DNA from: Mycobacterium sp. MBM
Lineage (GTDB): Bacteria; Actinomycetota; Actinomycetes; Mycobacteriales; Mycobacteriaceae
Assembly (NCBI GenBank): GCA_021648845.1
Contig: JAKJHY010000024.1
Span: 24,190 to 88,189, forward strand
Reading direction: 5' to 3'
DNA length: 64,000 bases
Below the pieces are notes generated by a model, which saw nothing but the letters and a program-made list of their open reading frames with translations, did no database searches and had not been told where the DNA came from. Positions 32,347 through 40,246 of the stretch are shown piece after piece. Every line of letters starts with the position of its first letter. The first letter of the stretch is position 1. The translations under genes and the position numbers were made by a program.

Positions 32347-32919
32347 GTGCACAAGCATCGGGGGACCGCGGTCGCGCTACTGACCCTGGCCGGGGCGCTG
32401 CTGTGCGCGGCGGCTCTCGGTGGGATCGTGCTCTATCGCTATTACCTGCTGCGTCCGTATCTGTTTCACCCGTTGCCGTTCGGGGTCACCGGTGGTCTGG
32501 CACTGGCATTGGCCTGCGGGCTGGGGCTGCGCCGACCGGTCGCCCGCTGGTTCGGCGTCGCGGTCTGTGTGCTGGGTGCCGCCGGGATCGGTTTCACCGG
32601 CTGGTTCGCCTCGGTGTTCCAGCCGGACCTGAGTACCGAGTCGCGCCTGGAATCCGCCGACGGCACACTGGAACTGGTGGTGTACAGCGGCAGCGCCGTC
32701 GTCGCCCCCGATCCGGTGTGGGAACTCCGCCTACACACCCGCGCGGGCCTGCTCTCCCGGGAGCACGACCTGGGCTGCGTGAACGCCGATGTGGTGTCGC
32801 TGAACGGTATCCAGTGGACCGGGCTACGGACGCTGCGGGTCACGCTGTCGGGCGGTGTCGTCGACATCGCCGTCGACGATGCGGGCCGCCCGAACCGCAT
32901 CGTCGACGGCGGATGCTGA
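32347..32919 (+). CDS. Membrane protein of unknown function
   Basis: A 190-residue protein starting at GTG. It has three hydrophobic segments (about residues 8-32, 44-60 and 68-86) and then a soluble beta-rich domain (LELVVYSGSAVVAPDPVWELRL ... LGCVNADV ... GLRTLRVTLSGGVVDIAVDDAG). No family is recognised. It lies 17 bases after the DUF5078 gene and may be the last gene of the mmpS-mmpL operon, or independent. It converges on the flavin monooxygenase gene, two bases away. Confidence 0.65.
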   Translation: MHKHRGTAVALLTLAGALLCAAALGGIVLYRYYLLRPYLFHPLPFGVTGGLALALACGLGLRRPVARWFGVAVCVLGAAGIGFTGWFASVFQPDLSTESRLESADGTLELVVYSGSAVVAPDPVWELRLHTRAGLLSREHDLGCVNADVVSLNGIQWTGLRTLRVTLSGGVVDIAVDDAGRPNRIVDGGC

Positions 32920-32920
32920 C

Positions 32921-34765
32921 TCAGGACAGGTGGTGGACCTCCTGCAGCCCGTACACCGGTGTCGGCAGCTTTTCGTAGCGGGCCTTGAGCTGCAGTGCCA
33001 GATACAGCGAATAGTGCCGGGACTGATGGAGATTGCCGCCGTGAAACCATAGATTGGGCTGCTGGGTGGGCTTCCACATATTGCGTTGCTCACCTTCCCA
33101 CGGTCCGGGGTCCTTGGTGGTGTCGCTGCCCAGACCCCACACCTTCCCGACCCGGTCGGCGACGTCCTGGCCGATCAGGTCTGCGGCCCAGCCGTTCATC
33201 GAACCGAACCCGGTCGCGTACACCACGACATCGGCGGGCAGTTCGGTCCCGTCGGTCAACACCACGCTGTCGGAGGTCAGGTGTGAGACGTCCCCGTGGG
33301 CGAGTTTGATGCTGCCATCGGCGATCAGATCGCAGGCGCCGACGTCGATGTAGTAGCCGGAGCCCCGGCGCAGGTACTTCATGAAAAGCCCGGAACCGTC
33401 ATCGCCCCAGTCCAGGTCGAAGCCGGCGGCTTCCAGGCGGTCGTAGAAATCCTTGTCCCGTTCCCGGATTGCGTCATAGATCGGGATCTGGAACTGGTGC
33501 ATGATCCGATAGGGCAATGAGGCGAACGTCAGATCCGCCTTCTCGGTGGTCATTCCGGCCGCCAGGGCGCGCTCGGAATACAGGTCGCCGAGACCGAGGT
33601 CCATCAGCGAGTCGGATTTGACGATGTGTGTCGATGAACGCTGCACCATGGTGACGTCGACGCCGTTCTCCACCAGCGCCTTGCAGATGTCGTGGGCGGA
33701 GTTGTTGGATCCGATGACCACGGCGCGCTTGCCGACGTACTGATCCGGCCCAGGGTGATGGCTGGAATGGTGCTGGTCCCCGGCGAATACGTCCTGGCCG
33801 GGGAACGTCGGCACATTGGGCTTGCCGGACATGCCGGTGGCCAGCACCAGTTGGGTGGGGTACAGGGTGAGCCGCTCGCCGTCGCGGTCCACCTCGACGG
33901 TCCAGCGCTGTTCGGACTCGTCGAATGCCGCGGACAGGCAGGTGGTTTTGGACCAGTACGGCACCTCCATGACCTTGGTGTAGAACTCCAGCCAGTCGCC
34001 GATCTTGTCCTTCGGCGCGAAAACCGGCCAGTTCTGCGGGAACGGCAGGTAGGGCAGGTGGTCGTACCACACCGGGTCGTGCAGGCACAGCGACTTGTAC
34101 CGCTTGCGCCACTGATCGCCCGGACGCTCGTGCTTGTCGACCACGATGGCCGGCACTCCGAGCTGACGTAGCCTGGCGCCCAACGCGATTCCGCCCTGCC
34201 CGCCGCCGATGACCAAGATGTAGGGTTGTTCGGAATAGCCGAGGGCGCGGTCCTCGTCGGCCTTGCGCTCCGCCCACGAGCGGGTGTCCGGGTCGGATCC
34301 GTGCACCGCACCGAGTACCCGGGTCGGTCCCTTGCGCTCCTCGTGACCCTTGAGTTCCTGCATGGCGGTCAGCAGGGTCCAACCGGTGTCGGTTCCGTCG
34401 TCACTGCGTCTGAGGCGAAGGTGCCCGGTGCCGCGCCCCACTGCGGTCTCGAACTCGATGAACGCCGAGACCACACCGTCGCCGTCGTCGGTGGCGGGTT
34501 CGCGGGTGCGGAATCCGGACGGGTCGGTGCCGGCCAACCGTTCACCCAACATGTCGCCGATGGCGTCGCGGCCCTCCATGGTCTTGAGGTTCCAGGTGAA
34601 CGACACCAGGTCGCGCCAGAAGCTGTCGACGGCGAACATGCCGGTGACCCGCTGGATATCGCGGGCGGCCAGCGCCGTTTCGAACCCGGCGAGCCAGGCG
34701 GCCATACGTTCCTGGGGCGACATGTGGGCGGTCGGGGTCACGGGAAGATCGACGATCTGTGTCAT
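32921..34765 (-). CDS. Flavin-containing monooxygenase with NTF2-like N-terminal domain
   Basis: A 614-residue fusion. Residues 1-140 form a SnoaL/NTF2-like domain (FETALAARDIQRVTGMFA ... TWNLKTMEGRDAI). Residues 180-614 form an FAD/NADPH monooxygenase with the FAD motif GGGQGG (187-192), a second nucleotide motif IGSNNSAHD (about 351-359), and an FMO-type linker FAGDQHHSSHHPG in place of the Baeyer-Villiger fingerprint. The start at 34765 gives the NTF2 domain a complete first helix. It is divergent from the butanediol dehydrogenase gene; two 16-bp boxes lie in the gap. The substrate is unknown, perhaps an alkanol or ketone (inference). Confidence 0.85.
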   Translation of the reverse strand: MTQIVDLPVTPTAHMSPQERMAAWLAGFETALAARDIQRVTGMFAVDSFWRDLVSFTWNLKTMEGRDAIGDMLGERLAGTDPSGFRTREPATDDGDGVVSAFIEFETAVGRGTGHLRLRRSDDGTDTGWTLLTAMQELKGHEERKGPTRVLGAVHGSDPDTRSWAERKADEDRALGYSEQPYILVIGGGQGGIALGARLRQLGVPAIVVDKHERPGDQWRKRYKSLCLHDPVWYDHLPYLPFPQNWPVFAPKDKIGDWLEFYTKVMEVPYWSKTTCLSAAFDESEQRWTVEVDRDGERLTLYPTQLVLATGMSGKPNVPTFPGQDVFAGDQHHSSHHPGPDQYVGKRAVVIGSNNSAHDICKALVENGVDVTMVQRSSTHIVKSDSLMDLGLGDLYSERALAAGMTTEKADLTFASLPYRIMHQFQIPIYDAIRERDKDFYDRLEAAGFDLDWGDDGSGLFMKYLRRGSGYYIDVGACDLIADGSIKLAHGDVSHLTSDSVVLTDGTELPADVVVYATGFGSMNGWAADLIGQDVADRVGKVWGLGSDTTKDPGPWEGEQRNMWKPTQQPNLWFHGGNLHQSRHYSLYLALQLKARYEKLPTPVYGLQEVHHLS

Positions 34766-34780
34766 GTGAGCCAGCACACA
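34765..34780. promoter_or_regulatory. 16-bp palindromic box, copy 1
   Basis: TGTGAGCCAGCACACA. The sequence is an imperfect palindrome with TGTG and CACA ends, and a second copy with two differences occurs 68 bases away at 34833-34848. It abuts the start codon of the flavin monooxygenase gene. Candidate operator of a shared regulator, such as the GAF-domain protein encoded at 36761-38047. Confidence 0.5.
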
Positions 34781-34832
34781 CCCGCGCCGCGCAGCCGCGC
34801 AAGGCCTGCAACCCCCTGCAACTCTTTCGCAC

Positions 34833-34848
34833 TGTGCGCCAGCTCACA
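34833..34848. promoter_or_regulatory. 16-bp palindromic box, copy 2
   Basis: TGTGCGCCAGCTCACA, matching copy 1 at 14 of 16 positions, 14 bases before the butanediol dehydrogenase ATG. Two CTGCAAC heptamers ten bases apart (34806-34812, 34816-34822) lie between the copies. The close placement to the ATG favours a role in the dehydrogenase promoter or a start-proximal repressor site. Confidence 0.5.
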
Positions 34849-34861
34849 TACAACTTGGGGC

Positions 34862-35908
34862 ATGAAAGCAGCTGTGTACTACGGGCCGAACAAGGTGGAC
34901 GTGACGGAGGTACCCGAGCCTGAACCGGGGCCGGGCACCGTCAAGGTGCGGGTCGGATTCAACGGCATATGCGGCACCGATCTGCACGAATACTATGCGG
35001 GGCCGATCTTCGTGCCGACCGAACCGCACCCGTTGACCGGACAACAGTTGCCGGTGGTGATGGGACACGAGTTCTCCGGAACCATCACCGCACTCGGTGC
35101 CGGCGTCCACGGGTGGGCCGAAGGGGACCGCGTGGCCATCGAACCGATCTACCGCTGTGGAAAGTGCGGGCCATGTCAGGTCGGCAACTACAACATCTGC
35201 GCCCAGATCGGATTCCACGGACTGATGTCCGACGGCGGGATGGCCGAGTACACCGTGGTGCCCACCGACATGCTGCACAAGCTGCCCGACACCGTGTCCC
35301 TGGAGTTGGGTGCCCTGGTCGAGCCGATGTCGGTGGCCTATCACGCGGCGACGCTCGGCGACGCAAGCCCCGGCGACACCGCCATGGTATTCGGTGCGGG
35401 TCCGATCGGAATCGGGTTGTGGTTCGCGCTGCGCGGCAAGGGTATCGAGGACACATTTGTCGTGGAGCCGTCCGAGACGCGCCGCGCCGCCATCGAGGCG
35501 CTGGGTGCCCGCACCCTCGATCCGACGACGATCGATGTGGCTTCCTTCATCGCCGAGCACACCAGCGGCCGGGGTGCCGGCGCCGTGTATGACGCCGCCG
35601 GGGTGGCCCCCGCGGTGGAGACCGCGCTGGCCTGTGTCGGCGCGCGCAAGGCCATGGTCAGCGTTGCGATTTACGAGAAGCCGTTGACGACCCCGCTGCT
35701 GAACGTGGTGATGAACGAATCCCGGATCCAGGGCTCACTGTGTTACACCGCAGCCGATTTCGAGGCAGTCATCGATCTGATGGGTCGGGGTGCCTATGAC
35801 ACCACCGGGTGGGTGACCGCCATCGGCATCGACGATGTCGTCGACGAAGGCTTCGAGGCGCTGCATGCCGGAGCCAAGATGAAGGTTCTGGTCGATCCAG
35901 CCAAATGA
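34862..35908 (+). CDS. 2,3-butanediol dehydrogenase-like zinc alcohol dehydrogenase
   Basis: A 348-residue MDR enzyme. The catalytic zinc site (ICGTDLHEYYAGP and GHEFSG) and structural zinc cysteines (CGKCGPCQVGNYNIC) are complete, followed by the NAD motif FGAGPIG. The segments AGPIFVP and PHPLTGQQLPVVMGHEFSG are typical of R,R-butanediol dehydrogenases of the BDH type. It should interconvert 2,3-butanediol and acetoin with NAD. It precedes the SDR gene by 11 bases and the GAF regulator, forming a plausible butanediol/acetoin operon. Confidence 0.9.
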   Translation: MKAAVYYGPNKVDVTEVPEPEPGPGTVKVRVGFNGICGTDLHEYYAGPIFVPTEPHPLTGQQLPVVMGHEFSGTITALGAGVHGWAEGDRVAIEPIYRCGKCGPCQVGNYNICAQIGFHGLMSDGGMAEYTVVPTDMLHKLPDTVSLELGALVEPMSVAYHAATLGDASPGDTAMVFGAGPIGIGLWFALRGKGIEDTFVVEPSETRRAAIEALGARTLDPTTIDVASFIAEHTSGRGAGAVYDAAGVAPAVETALACVGARKAMVSVAIYEKPLTTPLLNVVMNESRIQGSLCYTAADFEAVIDLMGRGAYDTTGWVTAIGIDDVVDEGFEALHAGAKMKVLVDPAK

Positions 35909-35919
35909 GAGGAACAATC

Positions 35920-36717
35920 ATGACACGCTCGATCCCCGCCCCCCTGCTCGGCAAGGTGGCATTGGTGACCGGCGCGGGCCGCGGTATCGGCCGCGGTATC
36001 GCCCACGAACTCGCAGGCCAGGGTGCCGACGTTGCTCTGGTGGACACCGATGCCGATGCGCTCGCCGAGGTCTGCGATGAGATCACCGAAATCGGTTCGA
36101 AAGCGACGATCTTCGTTGCCGACGTGTCGGATCGCACCGCAGTCTTCGATGCCGTCGAGCATGCGGCCAGCGCCCTCGGCGGATTCGACATCATGGTCAA
36201 CAATGCCGGCATCGCCCTGGTCGGCCCCATCGCCGAGGTGACTCCCGAACAGTTGTCGAAACTGTGGGCCGTCAACGTCGACGGGGTGCTGTGGGGAATC
36301 CAGGCCGCGGTGGCCAAATTCCGACAGTCGGGGACCCGCGGCAAGATCATCAACGCCTCCTCCATCGCGGGCCACGAGGGCTTCGCCATGCTCGGCCCCT
36401 ACAGTGCCACCAAGTTCGCGGTCCGTGCGCTCACCCAGGCGGCGGCCAAGGAGCACGCCGGGGACGGCATCACCGTGAATGCGTACTGCCCCGGCGTAGT
36501 CGGGACCGATATGTGGGTCGAGATCGACAAGCGATTTGCCGAACTCACGGGTGCCGCGGTGGGAGAGACGTTCGAGAAGTTCTCCGCGACGATCGCGCTG
36601 GGCAGGCCGGAGACGCCGGAGGATGTCGCCGGGTTCGTCGGTTACCTGGCGGGTCCGGGAGCCGACTACATGACCGGACAGGCCGGCCTGATCGACGGAG
36701 GCATGGTGTACCGGTGA
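35920..36717 (+). CDS. Acetoin/diacetyl reductase-type SDR
   Basis: A 265-residue SDR with TGAGRGIGRGIAHELAGQG, the VNNAGIALVGP core, catalytic serine in NASSIAGHEG and the YSATKFAVRALTQAAAKE signature. The ending TAGQAGLIDGG-like (MTGQAGLIDGGMVY) and overall match resemble ButA/BudC acetoin reductases. It probably acts on acetoin, diacetyl or a related ketone with NADH. AGAGGAAC precedes the ATG, and it lies 11 bases after the zinc dehydrogenase, so the pair shares the pathway. The stereospecificity cannot be read. Confidence 0.85.
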   Translation: MTRSIPAPLLGKVALVTGAGRGIGRGIAHELAGQGADVALVDTDADALAEVCDEITEIGSKATIFVADVSDRTAVFDAVEHAASALGGFDIMVNNAGIALVGPIAEVTPEQLSKLWAVNVDGVLWGIQAAVAKFRQSGTRGKIINASSIAGHEGFAMLGPYSATKFAVRALTQAAAKEHAGDGITVNAYCPGVVGTDMWVEIDKRFAELTGAAVGETFEKFSATIALGRPETPEDVAGFVGYLAGPGADYMTGQAGLIDGGMVYR

Positions 36718-36760
36718 CCCGCACGTGACAGGACGTGTGACGGGGAGCACAATCGAGGCA

Positions 36761-38047
36761 ATGGCCGGCTCATCGATCCCCGAGCCCGCGGTCGCAGTCG
36801 GTGACGACCCGCGTCGGTACGCCATGTTGCTCTCCGAGGTGTACGACGCCACGATGGCCGGTTCCCGCGCACCGGCGAGGCCACGCGCGGTGATCGCGGA
36901 CTCATGGAATCGTCTGCTGGGCAGCGGGATTGACCCGGAGCATCATGAGCCGCCGGAGGTGGACCGCAGCGGACTGGACCTGCTGCGGCAATCCTCGGGC
37001 TTGACGGCGGTGCTCGACGACATTTCCCGCGGCCTGGAATCGGTGATCGCCGACGGCAGCAACATCCTGGTGGTGGCGGATGCGCGCGGTCGGGTGCTCT
37101 GGCGCTCGGGCACCCCGCGGGTGCTCACCCAGGCCGACCGGCTGGGTTTCGTGGAGGGCGCGAACTGGGGTGAGCCGGCGGTGGGCACCAATGCGATCGG
37201 CACCGCTCTGGTGTCCCGGCGCGCGGTGCAGATCTTCTCGGCCGAGCATTTCCTGCGCAGTCATCACACCTGGACGTGCGCGGGTGCCCCGATCAGGGAT
37301 CCGCGCACCGGGCACGTGATCGGCGCCGTCGATGTCTCCGGGCCGGCCTCCACGGTGCACCCGACCACGATCGCCCTGGTGGATCTGGTGGCTCGGCTGG
37401 CGGAATCCCGGCTGCGGGAAGTCCACGAACGCTCGTTGAACCAGCTGCGGGCGGTGGCGGCGCCCATGCTTGCGCGGCTGGGCTCCCCGGCGCTGGCGGT
37501 CGACTCGGAGGGTTGGGTGGCTGCGGTGGATTCACTGCCGCCTCACAATCGAATCCTGTTGCCGCAGAATGCCGGTGCTGGGCGGGCATGGATACCAGCG
37601 CTCGGTTCTTGTGAGCTGGAGCCGTTGTCGGGTGGTTGGCTGGTGCGCCCGGTCGCGGAGCTGGACCCCGACGGACCCGCCGGACGCGCCACGCTGGACC
37701 TGCGCAACCACAGTGCGCCGAGTCTGTCCATGGTGGGGCAGTCGGGCACCTGGCGGCGGGATATTTCGCCGCGCCATGCCGAGATCCTGTTGGTGCTCGC
37801 CACCCACCCCGAGGGCCGCCGCGCCCCGGAACTGGCCCTCGACCTGTACGGTGACCGTACCCGGGTGGTCACCGTCCGTGCCGAGATGTCGCGCCTGCGA
37901 AGACAACTCGTCGGAATGATCGCGGCGCAGCCCTACCGCTTCGCCGATGGCGTGGTGGTCGATGTATGCCGCCCGAGCGACCCACGCTCGCTGTTACCGG
38001 GGTCGACGGCGCCTGCGGTGCGGGCCTTGCGGGATCAGAGCGTGTAG
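36761..38047 (+). CDS. GAF-domain transcriptional regulator (AcoR/NtrC-like without ATPase)
   Basis: A 428-residue regulator. Residues about 70-220 are a GAF-like sensor (SSGLTAVLDDISRGLESVI ... GTNAIGTALVSRR ... HTWTCAGAPIRDPRTG), as in AcoR/Fis-type activators. The middle is Arg/Ala-rich, and the last 90 residues carry a winged helix-turn-helix with RHAEILLVLATHP ... ALDLYG ... RAEMSRLRRQL. No AAA+ domain or sigma-54 contact motif is present, so it acts with ordinary sigma factors. It follows the dehydrogenase and SDR genes, and in related pathways such proteins activate acetoin or butanediol catabolism. GAGG precedes the ATG at 36761. Confidence 0.82.
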   Translation: MAGSSIPEPAVAVGDDPRRYAMLLSEVYDATMAGSRAPARPRAVIADSWNRLLGSGIDPEHHEPPEVDRSGLDLLRQSSGLTAVLDDISRGLESVIADGSNILVVADARGRVLWRSGTPRVLTQADRLGFVEGANWGEPAVGTNAIGTALVSRRAVQIFSAEHFLRSHHTWTCAGAPIRDPRTGHVIGAVDVSGPASTVHPTTIALVDLVARLAESRLREVHERSLNQLRAVAAPMLARLGSPALAVDSEGWVAAVDSLPPHNRILLPQNAGAGRAWIPALGSCELEPLSGGWLVRPVAELDPDGPAGRATLDLRNHSAPSLSMVGQSGTWRRDISPRHAEILLVLATHPEGRRAPELALDLYGDRTRVVTVRAEMSRLRRQLVGMIAAQPYRFADGVVVDVCRPSDPRSLLPGSTAPAVRALRDQSV

Positions 38048-38799
38048 GACGTCATCGACAGCGAGCCGTAGGTGAAGCCGCGCACCAGCAGCGCGGCCGG
38101 TGTCTGCGCGGCCAGTCCGGCGAAGTACAGCATCGGGATGAAATGGTCGGCTGTCGGCACCGCCGCGCCGAAGTCCGGGTGTTCGCGGAGCTTGAGCACA
38201 TCGGCGGGCGCCGTGGTGAGCAACTCGCGTGCGGCGTCGTCGAAGCGGATGGCCCAGTCGAATCCGCTGTCCGGAAACTCGGCGGACATGTTATGGAGAT
38301 TGTGCACGATATTGCCGCTGCCGAGCACCAGGATGCCGCGGTGCCTCAGTGGGGCGAGCCGGGCCCCCAACTCCAGGTGGTAGTCCAGGGACTGCTCGGC
38401 GTTGATGGACAGCTGCACCACCGGGATGTCGGCGTTCGGGAAGGCGTGCGCGAGCACGGACCACGTGCCGTGGTCGATACCCCAGCTGTCTTGGTCGGCG
38501 CCGATCCAGGTCGGCGCCACGATCTCGGCGATTTCGTCGACCAGGTCGGGCAGCCCCGGTGCGGGATAGTCCACCCCGTATAGCTCGGGCGGGAAACCGT
38601 AGAAATCGTGGATGGTGCGGGGCCGCGCCATCGCAGTCACGGCGGTGGCGTTGATGTACCAGTGCGCACTGATCACCAGGATCGCCCGCGGGCGCGGCAC
38701 CGACTGGCCGAGGGTCCGCCACGTCGCGGTATAGCGGTTGGATTCCAGGGCGTTCATCGGGCTGCCGTGTCCGATGAAGGCCGCGGGCATGGCGTTCAC
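38035..38799 (-). CDS. DODA-type extradiol ring-cleaving dioxygenase (YgiD-like)
   Basis: A 254-residue protein of the LigB/DODA superfamily. Start AFIGHGSPMNAL, then SAHWYINATAV, TIHDFYGFP, GIDHGTW and FPNADIPVVQLS are the metal- and substrate-site motifs of 4,5-DOPA extradiol dioxygenase-like proteins. It should cleave a catechol-like ring using a metal(II) centre; its physiological substrate is unclear. It is divergent from the ferredoxin-NADP reductase and its 3' end overlaps the GAF regulator by 13 bases. GTG start at 38799; an ATG nine bases later is equally good. Confidence 0.88.
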   Translation of the reverse strand: MNAMPAAFIGHGSPMNALESNRYTATWRTLGQSVPRPRAILVISAHWYINATAVTAMARPRTIHDFYGFPPELYGVDYPAPGLPDLVDEIAEIVAPTWIGADQDSWGIDHGTWSVLAHAFPNADIPVVQLSINAEQSLDYHLELGARLAPLRHRGILVLGSGNIVHNLHNMSAEFPDSGFDWAIRFDDAARELLTTAPADVLKLREHPDFGAAVPTADHFIPMLYFAGLAAQTPAALLVRGFTYGSLSMTSYTL

Positions 38800-38837
38800 G
38801 GGTCCACGCTACCGCGCGGGGCGGAGGTAGGCCTTGC

Positions 38838-38851
38838 GGTACGCGCGTACC
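38838..38851. promoter_or_regulatory. 14-bp perfect palindrome beside the iron box
   Basis: GGTACGCGCGTACC reads the same on both strands. It lies in the divergent gap between the dioxygenase and the reductase, three bases before the iron box. It overlaps the likely -35 region of the reductase gene (TTGCGG, 38834-38839). A repressor or activator site is the simple reading; chance in GC-rich DNA is possible. Confidence 0.4.
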
Positions 38852-38854
38852 AAG

Positions 38855-38873
38855 TTAGGGTGACCTTACCTAT
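38855..38873 (+). promoter_or_regulatory. IdeR/DtxR-type iron box
   Basis: TTAGGGTGACCTTACCTAT matches the mycobacterial iron box consensus (TTAGGTTAGSCTAACCTAA) at 14 of 19 positions, with both half-sites readable. It covers the probable -10 region (TAGGGT, 38856-38861) and lies 18 bases before the reductase ATG, so iron-loaded IdeR would block transcription. The reductase should thus be induced in iron starvation. Confidence 0.65.
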
Positions 38874-38890
38874 TAGTGAGTGAGGTGTTC

Positions 38891-40246
38891 ATGCGCAAGA
38901 TCCGGGTTGCGGTCATCGGAGCCGGTCCGGCCGGTATTTATGCCTCCGACATCCTGACCAGCGAGTACGATGCTGCCACAGTCGACCTCTTCGATCGGTT
39001 GCCGGCACCCTACGGCTTGGTCCGCTACGGCGTGGCGCCCGACCACCCCCGGATCAAGGAGATCATCAAGGCGCTGCGCCGGGTGCTGTCCCGCCCCGCG
39101 ATCAGGTTCATCGGCAACGTGCACTACGGCACCGATCTCTCGCTGGCCGAGCTGCGCCGCCACTACGACGCCGTCATCTTCTCCACCGGTGCGCGGCGCG
39201 ACCGCCCACTGGACATCCCCGGCATCGACCTGCCCGGCAGCTACGGTGCGGCGGATTTCGTCTCGTGGTACGACGGGCACCCCGACGTGGCACCGACCTG
39301 GCCGTTGCAGGCCCGCGAGGTGGCCGTGCTCGGCGCGGGCAACGTGGCCCTCGACATCGCCCGAATGCTGGCAAAACCCGCCGACGAGCAGCTCGGTACC
39401 GAGATTGCCGGCAACGTCTATCGGGGTCTCGCGCTGAACAAGGCGACCGATATCCACGTCTTCGCCCGGCGGGGCCCGGCTCAGATCAAGTTCTCGCCCA
39501 TGGAGTTCCGCGAGCTGTCGCACTCCCCGAGCGTGGACGTCATCGTGCACCCACAAGGTTTCGAGATCGACGAGGCCAGTCAGAAGGCCATCAACTCGAC
39601 CAAATCGATCAAGCTCGTCGTCGACACCATGATGAAATACATGGACCGCGAGCCCACCGGCGCACCGCACCGTATTCACATCCACCTATGTCAGTCTCCG
39701 GTCGCCGTGCTGGGCACCGATGCCGTCGAGGGGTTGCGCACCGAACGCACCGAGTTGATCGGCGACGGAACTGTCAGGGGGACAGGGGAATTCACTGACT
39801 GGCCGGTGCAGGCCGTCTACCGCGCAGTCGGCTATATGTCCGCACACCTGGCCGATCTGCCGTTCGACCACGACGCCGGTGTGGTGCCCAACGACGCGGG
39901 CCGGGTGCTGGACTCGGACTGGACGGTGATCGACGCCACCTACGTCACCGGATGGATCAAGCGCGGCCCGATCGGTTTGATCGGCCACACCAAATCCGAT
40001 GCGGCCGAGACGATCGCCAGCCTGCTGGCCGACCTGCCCGGCCTCATCCCACCGGAGGTCGGCGATCCGGACGCCATCCTGGCGAGCCTCTCGGACAACG
40101 GGGTGGATTACACCACCTGGGCCGAATGGGAACGCCTGGACGCCCATGAGGTTGCCCTCGGCGCCGAGCAGGGCCGCGAACGCGTCAAGGTGGTGCCCCG
40201 CGCCGAGATGATCAGCGCAGGTAGGCGTCCGCCCACGCACCGATGA
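38891..40246 (+). CDS. Ferredoxin/adrenodoxin-NADP reductase (FprA-like)
   Basis: A 451-residue FAD/NADPH enzyme with FAD motif AVIGAGPAGIYA, LVRYGVAPDHP (typical of adrenodoxin-reductase-like proteins), NADP motif VLGAGNVALDIARML, RRGPAQIKFSPMEFREL, and the C-terminal GWIKRGPIGLIGHTKSDA. It should pass electrons from NADPH to a ferredoxin, for example for cytochromes P450 or iron reduction. Start 38891 follows GAGG; an upstream in-frame start at 38876 adds five residues. An iron box lies just upstream. The last 35 bases overlap the convergent hydrolase. Confidence 0.93.
   Translation: MRKIRVAVIGAGPAGIYASDILTSEYDAATVDLFDRLPAPYGLVRYGVAPDHPRIKEIIKALRRVLSRPAIRFIGNVHYGTDLSLAELRRHYDAVIFSTGARRDRPLDIPGIDLPGSYGAADFVSWYDGHPDVAPTWPLQAREVAVLGAGNVALDIARMLAKPADEQLGTEIAGNVYRGLALNKATDIHVFARRGPAQIKFSPMEFRELSHSPSVDVIVHPQGFEIDEASQKAINSTKSIKLVVDTMMKYMDREPTGAPHRIHIHLCQSPVAVLGTDAVEGLRTERTELIGDGTVRGTGEFTDWPVQAVYRAVGYMSAHLADLPFDHDAGVVPNDAGRVLDSDWTVIDATYVTGWIKRGPIGLIGHTKSDAAETIASLLADLPGLIPPEVGDPDAILASLSDNGVDYTTWAEWERLDAHEVALGAEQGRERVKVVPRAEMISAGRRPPTHR

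Noticed and set aside
34766..34861. Sigma-54 promoter for the butanediol genes
   Set aside because: AcoR-like regulators suggest sigma-54, but this regulator lacks an AAA+ domain, mycobacteria lack sigma-54 as far as I know, and no GG-N10-GC element is present.
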